From NCBI GenBank assembly GCA_036502575.1, contig DASXYL010000029.1, forward strand, positions 141,264 to 205,263: a DNA stretch of 64,000 bases. The letters run 5' to 3'. Origin of the DNA: DASXRA01 sp036502575. GTDB lineage: Bacteria > Actinomycetota > Actinomycetes > Mycobacteriales > Jatrophihabitantaceae. The notes under the pieces were generated by a model. That model searched no databases, had not been told where the DNA came from, and saw only the letters and a list, made by a program, of their open reading frames with translations. Numbering within the stretch: the first letter of the stretch is position 1; each line of letters opens with the position of its first letter. Below, piece after piece: positions 53,241-61,435 of the stretch. The position numbers and the translations under genes are program-made.

Positions 53241-54203
53241 ATGGCCCGGCTCACCAGGCGCGCCACGACGGCGGCGTTCGGAGCGGTTGCGGCGGGTGCC
53301 GTGCTCGTGCTCAGCGCGTGCGGATCGTCCGGCAACAGCGACGCCGGGAACAACCTCCCGAGCGGGCCCGGCCAGGTCAGTTCGAGCGCGACGGCGCCCG
53401 GCAAGCTCGGGGTCGTCGCCGCCGAGAACTTCTGGGGCAACATCACCGCACAGATCGGCGGCGACACGGTCGAGGTCACCTCGATCATCAATGACCCCAC
53501 GACCGATCCGCACGAGTACGAGACCAACGCCAGGGACGGCGCCGCCATCGCCGGAGCGAGCTTCGTGATCGAGAACGGCCTGGGCTACGACGACTTCGTC
53601 GACAAGCTGCTCAAGGCCAGCCCGAAGAGCGACCGCGAGGTGCTCAAGGTCGCCGACGTCGTCGGCGCGAGCGGGAGCGCCAACCCGCACCTCTGGTACA
53701 ACCCCGACTACGTGACCAAGGCCGCCCAGGCCATCGAAGCCCAGCTGGCCAAGGAGGATCCGGCTCACGCGAGCGCGTTCCAGGCCAACCTCGCCACGTT
53801 CCTCAAGGGCGAACAGGGTGTCGTCGACGTGATCGATCAGATCAAGGCCAAGTACTCCGGCGACGAGATCGCCTATACCGAACGGGTTCCCGGCTACCTG
53901 GTCGACGCCGCGGGCCTGAAGCTCGGCACCCCGGCGTCGTTCTCCCAGTCGATCGAGGACGGCAACGACCCCAGCCCCGGCGACAACGCGGCGTTCCAGG
54001 TGGCGCTCAAGGACCACAAGGTCAGGGCGCTGCTCTACAACGCGCAGGTCACCAGTCCGATCACGCAGAAGCTCAAGGACCTCGCGAAGAGCAGCAACGT
54101 CCCGATCGTCGGAGTCAGCGAGACGATCCCGCCGAACGAGAAGGACTTCCAGACCTGGCAGGGCGACCAGGCGCGCGCACTGCTCGCGGCGCTGGGTGGC
54201 TAA
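53241..54203 (+). CDS. znuA: Zinc-binding lipoprotein of ABC importer
   Basis: 320 residues; binds Zn(II) (or Mn) outside the membrane. Lipobox VLSAC, Cys27. Metal ligands probable: His91 (TTDPHEYE), His150 (SANPHLWYNP), a Glu in AYTERVPGY and a C-terminal acidic residue. The His-rich loop common in ZnuA is missing. GGAGGAG precedes the ATG. First gene of znuACB under a Zur box. Confidence 0.92.
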   Translation: MARLTRRATTAAFGAVAAGAVLVLSACGSSGNSDAGNNLPSGPGQVSSSATAPGKLGVVAAENFWGNITAQIGGDTVEVTSIINDPTTDPHEYETNARDGAAIAGASFVIENGLGYDDFVDKLLKASPKSDREVLKVADVVGASGSANPHLWYNPDYVTKAAQAIEAQLAKEDPAHASAFQANLATFLKGEQGVVDVIDQIKAKYSGDEIAYTERVPGYLVDAAGLKLGTPASFSQSIEDGNDPSPGDNAAFQVALKDHKVRALLYNAQVTSPITQKLKDLAKSSNVPIVGVSETIPPNEKDFQTWQGDQARALLAALGG

Positions 54204-54204
54204 C

Positions 54205-55089
54205 GTGCTGTCCGTGACCGAGACTCCGGCGGCGACCACCCGAACGGCGACGGTCGCGCTGCGCGGCGCGACGTTGCGCTTCGGCGCGCGCGAACTCTGG
54301 GCCGGGCTCGATCTGGACGTCGCCCCCGGCGAGTTCGTCGCCGTACTCGGCCCGAACGGCAGCGGCAAGACGAGCCTGCTCAAGGTGCTGCTCGGGCTGC
54401 AGCGGCTCACCGCCGGGTCGGTGAACGTCTGCGGGCGCACGCCGCGGCGGGGCAGCGACCTGGTCGGGTACGTCCCGCAGCAGAAGGCGTTCGATCGTGA
54501 CCTTCCGCTGCGGGGGCGCGATCTGGTTCGGCTGGGCCTGGACGGACACCGGTGGGGCACCGCACTGCCGAGTCGGGCCGCCCGGGCGCGCGTCGACCGG
54601 GCGATCGAGTCCGTCGGCGCCACCGCTTTCGCCGACGCGCCGTTGGGCACGCTGTCCGGCGGCGAGCAGCAGCGGCTGCGCATCGCCCAGGCGCTGCTCG
54701 GTGACCCGCGCGTGCTGTTGTGCGACGAGCCGCTGCTCAGCCTCGACCTCGCCCACCAGCAGGCCACCAGCGCGCTGATCGACGCCCGCCGCCGAGACGC
54801 CGGCACGTCGGTGCTGTTCGTGACGCACGAGATCAACCCGGTGCTGCCGCTCGTTGATCGCGTGCTCTACCTGGTCGGGGGACGCTGGGCGATCGGCACG
54901 CCCGACGAGGTGATGACCAGTGAACGGCTGTCCGAGCTCTACGGCACCGACGTCGACGTGCTGCGCGTGCGCGGGCGCATCGTGGTCGTCGGTGCCCCGG
55001 ACGCCGCGCACGGCGATCCCGGCGGCAGCCACCATCACCACCCGGTCGACGACGACCACGACGACGCGGGTGAGCGCGCATGGGCCTAG
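54205..55089 (+). CDS. znuC: Zinc ABC transporter ATPase with His/Asp-rich tail
   Basis: 294 residues from GTG 54205 (GGGTGG 5 nt upstream; GTGs at 54196 and 54214 are also in frame). Walker A GPNGSGKTS, signature LSGGEQQRLRIAQ, Walker B VLLCDEPLLSLD, switch His VTHEINP. The C-terminus GSHHHHPVDDDHDD is a likely metal-binding tail. Overlaps znuB by 10 nt. Confidence 0.92.
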   Translation: MLSVTETPAATTRTATVALRGATLRFGARELWAGLDLDVAPGEFVAVLGPNGSGKTSLLKVLLGLQRLTAGSVNVCGRTPRRGSDLVGYVPQQKAFDRDLPLRGRDLVRLGLDGHRWGTALPSRAARARVDRAIESVGATAFADAPLGTLSGGEQQRLRIAQALLGDPRVLLCDEPLLSLDLAHQQATSALIDARRRDAGTSVLFVTHEINPVLPLVDRVLYLVGGRWAIGTPDEVMTSERLSELYGTDVDVLRVRGRIVVVGAPDAAHGDPGGSHHHHPVDDDHDDAGERAWA

Positions 55090-55922
55090 GCGACTACCTG
55101 CAGCTGACCTTCGTCCAGCACGCGCTGATCGCCGGCGGACTGGTGGCGATCATCTGCGGCCTGATCGGGCCGTTCGTGATCACCCGGCGGGCCGCGTTCG
55201 CGGTGCACGGTACGGCCGAGCTCTCGTTCACCGGCGCGGCCGCCGGGCTGGTCGTCGCTGACGACGCGGTCGCGGGCGCTTTGATCGGCAGCCTGGTCGT
55301 CGCCGCTGCGATCGCGGTGCTCGGCGTGCGCGAGCGCGAGCGCGACTCGGCGATCGGCGTCATCCTCGCGTTCGGTCTCGGTGCGGGCGTCTGGCTACTC
55401 GGCAAGTATCACGGCTTTGCCAACTCCGCGACGAACATCTTGTTCGGCTACATCTTCGGCGTGAGCAACGATCAGATCTGGCTCCTTCTGGGCGTCGCAG
55501 GCGCCGTGCTGGTGACGATGGCGCTGCTCTACCGCCCGCTGCTGTTCGCGTCCGTCGATCCGGACGTCGCCGAGGCCCGCGGCGTGCGCGGACGCCTGGT
55601 TGGGCTGATCTTCCTGGTCGTGCTGGCGGTGACGGTCACCGAGGCGGCGCAGATCGTCGGGACGCTGCTCGTGCTGAGCCTGGCGATCACCCCGGCAGCG
55701 GCGGCCCAACGGCTCTCGGCCCGCCCCGCGGTCGTCACCGGGCTGAGCATCCTGTTCGCGCTGATCTCGAGCCTCGGCGGTCTGCTCGCCAGCCTGGAGA
55801 CTCCATCGGTCAAGGCCAGCGTATGGATCACCACGATCAGCTTCGCGCTCTACGTGCTGGCCCGGCTGGCCGGCGCGCGGGTGATCGTCCGGCGCCGGGT
55901 CGTCGCGCCGGCGCCCGCTTAG
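55080..55922 (+). CDS. znuB: Zinc ABC transporter permease
   Basis: 280 residues, about eight TM helices of the ABC-3 family: FVQHALIAGGLVAIICGLIGPFVITRRAAFAVHGTAELSFTGAAAG, GVILAFGLGAGVWLLG, ATNILFGYIFGVS and LLVLSLAITPAAAAQRLS. Ends 6 bp from the convergent membrane-protein gene. Confidence 0.94.
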   Translation: MGLGDYLQLTFVQHALIAGGLVAIICGLIGPFVITRRAAFAVHGTAELSFTGAAAGLVVADDAVAGALIGSLVVAAAIAVLGVRERERDSAIGVILAFGLGAGVWLLGKYHGFANSATNILFGYIFGVSNDQIWLLLGVAGAVLVTMALLYRPLLFASVDPDVAEARGVRGRLVGLIFLVVLAVTVTEAAQIVGTLLVLSLAITPAAAAQRLSARPAVVTGLSILFALISSLGGLLASLETPSVKASVWITTISFALYVLARLAGARVIVRRRVVAPAPA

Positions 55923-55928
55923 GCCCGC

Positions 55929-56828
55929 CTAGCGTCCGACTTGGTCCGGCGGTGGCGGCCAGCCCGGAGCGTCGTTCGGGGGTTGCGGCTGACCGCCGGC
56001 CGGCGGCCAGGTCTGCATGCCACCGGGCTGGGGCCATCCGGCCGGCTGGGCGCCACCGAATCCGCCGTAGCCGCCGCGGCCTTCGCGCAGCTGGCGCTTG
56101 TGGCGGCGTCGCTTGACGAGTCCCACGATGAGCAGGATCAGCCCGGCGAGCAGCAACAGGACGCCGGCGACGACGATCACCGCTCCGACAGCCTGGCTCG
56201 TGGCGATCGACCGACCGAACGCCATCGCGGCGTCTGATGCCGTCCCACTCGTCGCCTGCAGCTCGACGCGATAGATGCCGGGCTGATCGATGTGGAACTG
56301 CCAGAGGGCCAGGCCCTTGTGACCATCGTGGTCGTAGTACAGGTACTTGATCTTGTTTTCGGACTTGTTGCCGTACGTCGTGTCGAGGGTGGTCTGCTGC
56401 CCGGTCGCCGCGTTGGTGAGCGTCACCCCGACCAGCGGAATCTTTCTCGTGTTGCTGTTCAGGGAGTCGGATTCGTAGTACGCGATGTAGCCGCCGGAGC
56501 CCTTGAGGTTGATCGTGCCGGTGCTGTCCTTCACAGCCACACGCTGGAAGCCGTTGACCTTTCCCTGCGCCGTCCGATCGCTGATGAACGCGCCGACGAT
56601 AAGCAGCACCACGCCCACGATCAGGAGGATGCCGCCGACCTGGATCGGGCGCCGTCCGCGCAGCCGGCTCTCGTCCTGGCCGCCCGGGAAGGCCGGGTAG
56701 CCGCCGGCCGGGTAGCCGGCCGGATAACTCGACGGGTAGTTCGGCGGAGGGCTCGACGGATAGTTCGAGGGGTAGCCGCCGGGGTACCCCGAGCCCGGCT
56801 CGTTGCTCGGGTCAGATGGGTAGGTCAC
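55929..56828 (-). CDS. Pro/Gly/Tyr-rich two-TM membrane protein
   Basis: 299 residues, GTG start. N-terminus has YPxx repeats (GGYPSNYPSSPPPNYPSSYP), cytoplasmic by topology; TM1 GGILLIVGVVLLIVGAFI; an external beta-rich domain (residues 85-205; GLALWQFHIDQPGIYRVELQATSG looks like a ligand or lipid sandwich); TM2 AVIVVAGVLLLLAGLILLIVGLV; then a basic KRRRHKR and a Gly/Pro/Trp-rich tail. Similar low-complexity tails occur in actinobacterial polar or secretion-associated proteins. Function unknown. Confidence 0.75.
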   Translation of the reverse strand: MTYPSDPSNEPGSGYPGGYPSNYPSSPPPNYPSSYPAGYPAGGYPAFPGGQDESRLRGRRPIQVGGILLIVGVVLLIVGAFISDRTAQGKVNGFQRVAVKDSTGTINLKGSGGYIAYYESDSLNSNTRKIPLVGVTLTNAATGQQTTLDTTYGNKSENKIKYLYYDHDGHKGLALWQFHIDQPGIYRVELQATSGTASDAAMAFGRSIATSQAVGAVIVVAGVLLLLAGLILLIVGLVKRRRHKRQLREGRGGYGGFGGAQPAGWPQPGGMQTWPPAGGQPQPPNDAPGWPPPPDQVGR

Positions 56829-56879
56829 GGCGCAGAGTGTGCCGCACTTGCCGGACTCGGGATAGCCAACTCACCGGTA

Positions 56880-58070
56880 TCAGACCGGGCTGGTGCCGCC
56901 GGCGGGCGAGGGCGGGACCAGCCGGATCACCCGCTCGTCGGTGGGTGCGGGGTGGCCGTGGCCGTCCTTGTTGGTCGTGGTGATCCAGAGCGCGCCGTCC
57001 GGCGCCGCGACCACGGTGCGCAGCCGGCCGTAGTTCTGGTCGAGTTTGACGACGGTGAGGGCACCGATCCGTCCGGGGGCGATAACCGGAGCCGACAGCA
57101 GGGCCTGGCCATCGGTCGTCACGACGAAGAGCGCCGATCCGATCGTGGCGCAGCCGGCCACTCCCGGGCGCGTGGCCGGCAGCGTCCGCGCCGGGCGCAG
57201 CGTCCCGGTGCGTGCTGTCGGCCAGCCGTAGTTGCCGCCACTCTTGAGGATGTTGATCTCGGACGGGGCTTCGGTCTCGATCACGACGCCGAGCGCAGCG
57301 CTTGTGCACAGGCCGTTCACCGTGTGATGGCCTCGGGTGTAGACGGGCGAGCCCGGAGTCGGATTGCCTTGCGCGGCCTTCCCGATCCCGTCGACCCGCA
57401 GCACCTTGCCGGCGAGGCTGGTCGCGCTGGCGGCCAGCTGCGGCGACCCCGCGTCCCCCGTCCCGACGAAGAGCCGACCTCGGGCGTCGAACAGCAACCG
57501 GCCGGTGTTGCCGGTGGCACCGCGGGGAATGCCCTGCAGCACGGGGGCGGTCGGGCCGGTCAGGGTGAAGTCGATGACCCGGTTGTCGGTCGGCGTCGTG
57601 ACGTAGGCGTAGATCAGCCCGTCCTGGGCGTAGGTCGGCGAGAGGGCCAGATCGAGCAGCCCGCCGTCCCCGGACGTCGACAGGCCGGTCAGGGTGCGCA
57701 CCGTCGTCACCGGCGCCGGCTTCGGTTGCACTCGTAGGATGCGTCCGGTGGTGCGCTCGCCCACCAGGGCGGTGCCGTCGGGCAGCAGCGTCACCCCGGT
57801 CGGTGCGTTGAGGTTCGTCGCCACGATTCCGGAGCCCGCGGTGCTCGACGGATTGGACGAGCCGGGGGAGCTCGGGATCGTCGTCGGCGTGTCGCCCGGG
57901 GCGCCGGGCGGGACCCCCGGCTGGCTGGGCTGCGTGCCGCGCGGTCCGGCCTCGAGGCTGACGGACGGCTGCGGCACCCACGTCGGGCTCGCGTCGGCGC
58001 CGGCACCGCAGGCGGCGAGCAGCCCGCCGGCGCCCAGCAGCGCGACGACTCGCCACGGGAACTGACGCAT
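56880..58070 (-). CDS. PQQ-type glucose/sorbosone dehydrogenase lipoprotein (LppZ-like)
   Basis: 396 residues. Lipobox GGLLAAC near residue 20; Pro/Ser-rich linker; then a soluble-glucose-dehydrogenase propeller: NLNAPTGVTLLPDGTALVGERTTGRI, GGLLDLALSPTYAQDGLIYAYVT, RLLFDARGRLFVGTGDAGS, GKVLRVDGIGKA, NILKSGGNYGWPTARTG and APDGALWITTTNKDGHG. The family His for catalysis appears in TRGHHTVNGL. Position resembles LppZ (Rv3006). Whether it binds PQQ or oxidises a sugar is unknown. Confidence 0.88.
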   Translation of the reverse strand: MRQFPWRVVALLGAGGLLAACGAGADASPTWVPQPSVSLEAGPRGTQPSQPGVPPGAPGDTPTTIPSSPGSSNPSSTAGSGIVATNLNAPTGVTLLPDGTALVGERTTGRILRVQPKPAPVTTVRTLTGLSTSGDGGLLDLALSPTYAQDGLIYAYVTTPTDNRVIDFTLTGPTAPVLQGIPRGATGNTGRLLFDARGRLFVGTGDAGSPQLAASATSLAGKVLRVDGIGKAAQGNPTPGSPVYTRGHHTVNGLCTSAALGVVIETEAPSEINILKSGGNYGWPTARTGTLRPARTLPATRPGVAGCATIGSALFVVTTDGQALLSAPVIAPGRIGALTVVKLDQNYGRLRTVVAAPDGALWITTTNKDGHGHPAPTDERVIRLVPPSPAGGTSPV

Positions 58071-58115
58071 GCGCCCCAGTCTGCCTTGCGTACCTGTGTG
58101 GGTGCACCCGCCTAC

Positions 58116-58121
58116 TACTGT
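58116..58121 (+). promoter_or_regulatory. -10 box of leaderless dehydrogenase gene
   Basis: TACTGT ends 7 nt before the GTG at 58129 and decides that start. Confidence 0.45.
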
Positions 58122-58128
58122 CGCCTGG

Positions 58129-59040
58129 GTGAGCGTGATCTGCCTGCCGGATGCCGACGCGGTCGAGCTCGTAGGCGCCCTGCCGGACGGCGTCGAGGTC
58201 GTCACCTGGGGCGGCCGCGGCGCCCCGCCGGACGATGTCGAGTTCTGGGTGCCGACGTACATGTTCGCCGACGCCTCCCGTCGTGACGCCGCGTTCGCGG
58301 CGATGCCGAAGCTGCGTGTCATCCAGCTGGTGTCCGCCGGCGCCGAGGTGTGGGTCGGCCACGTGCCTCCCGGGGTGCTGCTGTGCGACGGGCGGGGCGT
58401 CCACGGCGGCTCGACCGCCGAATGGGCGCTGGCCGCGATCCTGTCGGTGCTGCGCGAGTTCCCCCGATTCGTCCGGGCCCAGGAGGCCCATCGCTGGGAC
58501 CCGGTGACTGCCGACGAGCTGGCCGGCAAGCGGGTGCTGATCATCGGTGCGGGCGATCTCGGCGAGAACGTCGCGAGCCGGCTGCGCGCGTTCGACGCCG
58601 CGCCGACCCTCGTCGCGCGACGGGCGCGGGACGGCGTGCGCGGCGTGGCCGAGTTGCCGCAGCTGCTGCCGTCCGCCGACATCGTGGTGCTCGTCGTCCC
58701 GCTGACCGGCGAGACGCAGGGCATGGTCGGCGCGGCGTTCCTCGCCTCGATGGCCGACGGCGCCCTGCTCGTCAATGCCGCGCGCGGACCGGTCGTCGTC
58801 ACCGACGCGCTCGTCGCCGAGCTGTCGTCCGGGCGGCTGCGCGCGGCGCTGGACGTCACTGATCCGGAACCGCCGCCCACCGACCACCCGCTGTGGACGG
58901 TGCCGAACCTGCTGCTCACTCCGCACGTGGGCGGCCGCGTGGTCGGCTTCCCGGCGCGTGCCTTCCGGCTCGTCCGCGAGCAGGTCCTGCGCTACGTCGC
59001 CGGCGAGCCGCTGATGAACGTCGTCACCAACGGGTACTGA
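58129..59040 (+). CDS. D-isomer-specific 2-hydroxyacid dehydrogenase
   Basis: 303 residues. NAD-binding GKRVLIIGAGDLGENVASRL; ADIVVLVVPLTGETQGMVG; LLVNAARGPVVVTDAL with catalytic Arg; DVTDPEPPPTDHPLW with Glu; and LLTPHVGG with His. GTG at 58129 is chosen over a longer frame that overlaps the divergent lipoprotein. Short for the family, with a reduced N-terminal substrate domain. Substrate unknown. Confidence 0.9.
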   Translation: MSVICLPDADAVELVGALPDGVEVVTWGGRGAPPDDVEFWVPTYMFADASRRDAAFAAMPKLRVIQLVSAGAEVWVGHVPPGVLLCDGRGVHGGSTAEWALAAILSVLREFPRFVRAQEAHRWDPVTADELAGKRVLIIGAGDLGENVASRLRAFDAAPTLVARRARDGVRGVAELPQLLPSADIVVLVVPLTGETQGMVGAAFLASMADGALLVNAARGPVVVTDALVAELSSGRLRAALDVTDPEPPPTDHPLWTVPNLLLTPHVGGRVVGFPARAFRLVREQVLRYVAGEPLMNVVTNGY

Positions 59041-59046
59041 TCCGGG

Positions 59047-59088
59047 TTTTGGTCACCCGCCGTCATATAGCCGGTCCGGTGACCAAAA
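59047..59088 (+). repeat. Palindromic element family P1, copy 2
   Basis: Arms TTTTGGTCACC and GGTGACCAAAA around CGCCGTCATATAGCCGGTCC; the pairing extends to 59045-59090. Reverse-oriented near-copy of 26976-27017, and again at a convergent junction (dehydrogenase stop at 59040, PH-protein stop at 59099). Confidence 0.85.
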
Positions 59089-59098
59089 CCGATCAACG

Positions 59099-59497
59099 TC
59101 AGCGACTGCGGCGGGACGGGGCGTACTTCGGCGTCGCCTCACGCATCTGCGGCAGGTGGCCGCCCGACACCGCCGACACGGCGGCCAGGTCGGATACTCG
59201 CACGCAGGGCAGCCGGACGGCGGCATCAGCCGTCACGGCGTAGACGCTGCGGTCGGTCACCGACAACCCGCGCACGTCTGCCCACGGCAATGTCCGGTGT
59301 CCGATCAGCGCCCGCACGCGGATGCCGGCGTCCGGATCGACGAACGTCGCCGTGCGGGCGATGAACACCGTGGCCGCGACCGGCACGATGTACACCAGTG
59401 CGGCGAGCGGATGCTGCACCAGGGGAGTGGCGCACAGCGCCAGGAACAGCACGCCGAGATACGCCGATCTCGGCAATCGAAACACGCGCGAGGACAC
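59099..59497 (-). CDS. PH-domain membrane protein (Cfp6/Rv3004-like)
   Basis: 132 residues, GTG start. Two hydrophobic segments (AYLGVLFLALCATPLV, AALVYIVPVAATVFIA) then a bacterial PH domain (FVDPDAGIRVRALIGHRTLPWADVRGLSVTDRSVYAVTADAAVRLPCVR). In M. tuberculosis the like protein Cfp6 is also beside ilvB. Divergent from ilvD with both promoters in a 30-bp gap. Function unknown. Confidence 0.82.
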   Translation of the reverse strand: MSSRVFRLPRSAYLGVLFLALCATPLVQHPLAALVYIVPVAATVFIARTATFVDPDAGIRVRALIGHRTLPWADVRGLSVTDRSVYAVTADAAVRLPCVRVSDLAAVSAVSGGHLPQMREATPKYAPSRRSR

Positions 59498-59503
59498 GCA
59501 AGC

Positions 59504-59520
59504 ACCCTACGTCGTAAGGT
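59504..59520. promoter_or_regulatory. Back-to-back leaderless promoters for PH protein and ilvD
   Basis: TAGGGT (minus strand, 59509-59504) ends 6 nt before the PH-protein GTG; TAAGGT (59515-59520) ends 7 nt before the ilvD GTG at 59528. The -10 boxes are 5 bp apart. Confidence 0.5.
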
Positions 59521-59527
59521 TCTGCCC

Positions 59528-61219
59528 GTGAGCAGCCAGCAGCCCCGTGAGCACCGCAAGCCGCACAGCAGCGTCGTCACCGACGGCATCGAGCGGGCCG
59601 GAGCGCGGGGCATGCTGCGCGCCGTCGGCATGGGCGACGACGACTGGCGCAAGCCGCAGATCGGCGTCGCGTCGTCCTGGAACGAGATCACCCCGTGCAA
59701 CCTGTCGCTGGCCCGGCTGGCCAAGCAAGCGAAGATCGGGGTCCGCGGAGCGGACGGATTCCCTTTGGAATTCGGCACGATCTCCGTCTCCGACGGCATC
59801 TCCATGGGCCACGAGGGCATGCACTACTCGCTCGTGTCGCGCGAGGTGATCGCCGACTCGGTCGAGACGGTGTTCCGGGCCGAGCAGCTCGACGGCGCTG
59901 TCCTGCTGGCCGGCTGCGACAAGTCCGAGCCCGGCATGCTGATGGCGGCGGCGCGGCTCGACGTCGCCTCGGTGTTCCTCTACGCCGGCTCGACGCTGCC
60001 CGGCCGTTACCAGGGCCGCGACGTCACGATCATCGACGCGTTCGAGGGAGTCGGCGCCTGCCTCGCCGGCACGATCACCCGCGAAGAGCTGACCGAGATC
60101 GAGAAGGCGATCTGCCCGGGCGAGGGCGCCTGCGGCGGCATGTACACCGCGAACACCATGGCGAGCGCCGCCGAGGCGCTGGGCATGTCCCTGCCCGGGT
60201 CCGCTGCCCCGCCCGCTCCCGACGCGCGCCGCGACGCCTACGCCGAACGTTCCGGCGAGGCGGTCGTGCACCTCGTCGACGCCGGTATCACCGCGCGCAC
60301 CATCCTGACCAAGCAGGCGTTCGAGAACGCGATCACCGTGGTGATGGCGCTCGGCGGATCGACCAACGCCGTGCTGCACCTGCTCGCCATCGCCAACGAG
60401 GCGCACGTCGAGCTGACCCTCGACGACTTCAACCGCATCGGCGATCGCGTGCCTCATCTCGCCGACGTCAAGCCGTTCGGCCGCTACGTCATGACCGACA
60501 TCGACCGGATCGGGGGCGTCCCGGTCGTGATGAAGGCGCTGCTCGACGCCGGTCTGCTGCACGGCGACGCGCTCACGGTCACCGGCAAGACGATCGCCGA
60601 GAACCTGCGCGACATCGCCCCGCCCGACCCGGACGGCAAGATCATCCACGCGATGAGCGACCCGATCCACCGGACCGGCGGCCTGACGATCCTGCGCGGC
60701 TCGCTGGCCGCCGAGGGCGCCGTCGTCAAGAGCGCCGGCTTCGACTCGGACGTGTGGGAGGGGCCGGCCCGCGTGTTCGACGGCGAGCAGGCGGCGATGG
60801 AGGCCGTCGCCGACGGGTCGCTGCGTGCGAACGACGTCGTGGTGATCCGCTGGGAAGGCCCGCGGGGCGGCCCGGGCATGCGCGAGATGCTCGCCGTCAC
60901 CAGCGCGATCAAGGGCGCCGGCCTCGGCAAGGACGTGCTGCTGCTCACCGACGGGCGCTTCTCCGGCGGCACGACCGGCCTGTGCATCGGGCACGTGGCG
61001 CCCGAGGCGGCAGTCGGCGGGCCGATCGCGCTCGTGCGCGACGGCGACCCGATCCGGCTCGACATGTCCACGCGCACGCTCGACCTGCTCGTGGACGACG
61101 CCGAGCTCGAACGGCGCCGGGCCGAGTGGAAGCCGCTGCCGGCCCGGTTCGACTACGGCGTGCTGGGCAAGTACGCCAAGCTGGTGGGCTCGGCCGCGCA
61201 AGGCGCCATCTGCGGGTAG
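59528..61219 (+). CDS. ilvD: Dihydroxy-acid dehydratase
   Basis: 563 residues; third common step of valine, leucine and isoleucine synthesis. Fe-S ligand Cys in ITPCNLSLA, LLAGCDKSEPGML and GEGACGGMYTANTM; substrate loop ALGGSTNAVLHLLA; FSGGTTGLCIGHVAPEA near the C-terminus with the catalytic Ser region. GTG start, leaderless. Precedes ilvB by about 1.4 kb, with a CAP gene on the opposite strand between. Confidence 0.97.
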   Translation: MSSQQPREHRKPHSSVVTDGIERAGARGMLRAVGMGDDDWRKPQIGVASSWNEITPCNLSLARLAKQAKIGVRGADGFPLEFGTISVSDGISMGHEGMHYSLVSREVIADSVETVFRAEQLDGAVLLAGCDKSEPGMLMAAARLDVASVFLYAGSTLPGRYQGRDVTIIDAFEGVGACLAGTITREELTEIEKAICPGEGACGGMYTANTMASAAEALGMSLPGSAAPPAPDARRDAYAERSGEAVVHLVDAGITARTILTKQAFENAITVVMALGGSTNAVLHLLAIANEAHVELTLDDFNRIGDRVPHLADVKPFGRYVMTDIDRIGGVPVVMKALLDAGLLHGDALTVTGKTIAENLRDIAPPDPDGKIIHAMSDPIHRTGGLTILRGSLAAEGAVVKSAGFDSDVWEGPARVFDGEQAAMEAVADGSLRANDVVVIRWEGPRGGPGMREMLAVTSAIKGAGLGKDVLLLTDGRFSGGTTGLCIGHVAPEAAVGGPIALVRDGDPIRLDMSTRTLDLLVDDAELERRRAEWKPLPARFDYGVLGKYAKLVGSAAQGAICG

Positions 61220-61240
61220 CCCGGTGCCTAAGCCCTTCCG

Positions 61241-61287
61241 AGTTGTCCGCGCTAAACGGTGCTACCGCATCGCGCAGCGCGGACAAC
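61241..61287 (+). repeat. Palindromic element family P2, copy 2
   Basis: GTTGTCCGCGC (61242-61252) paired with GCGCGGACAAC (61277-61287); inner part diverged from copy 1. Lies in the 216-bp convergent gap after ilvD. Confidence 0.75.
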
Positions 61288-61313
61288 ATTCACGGGGACG
61301 GGCGACCCTGGCA

Positions 61314-61361
61314 AGTTGTCCGCGCTAAACGATGCGATGGCGTCGCGAAGCGCGGACAACT
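61314..61361 (+). repeat. Palindromic element family P2, copy 3
   Basis: AGTTGTCCGCGC paired with GCGCGGACAACT; shares GCTAAACG with copy 2, which starts 73 bp earlier in the same orientation. Confidence 0.78.
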
Positions 61362-61371
61362 CGCAAGAACC

Positions 61372-61405
61372 CGGCCGGCGGGCTCTTCGCGCGAGCGCTC
61401 ATCGC
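61372..61405 (+). repeat. Dispersed repeat family R3, copy 3
   Basis: Exact 34-bp reverse complement of 4778-4811, placed 10 bp after P2 copy 3. Confidence 0.78.
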
Positions 61406-61435
61406 GTTCGGGGTTTGCGTCTGCGGGGTTGAGTT

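Noticed and set aside
61220..61435. CRISPR-like array after ilvD
   Set aside because: Only two similar palindromes 73 bp apart with no regular spacers and no cas genes.
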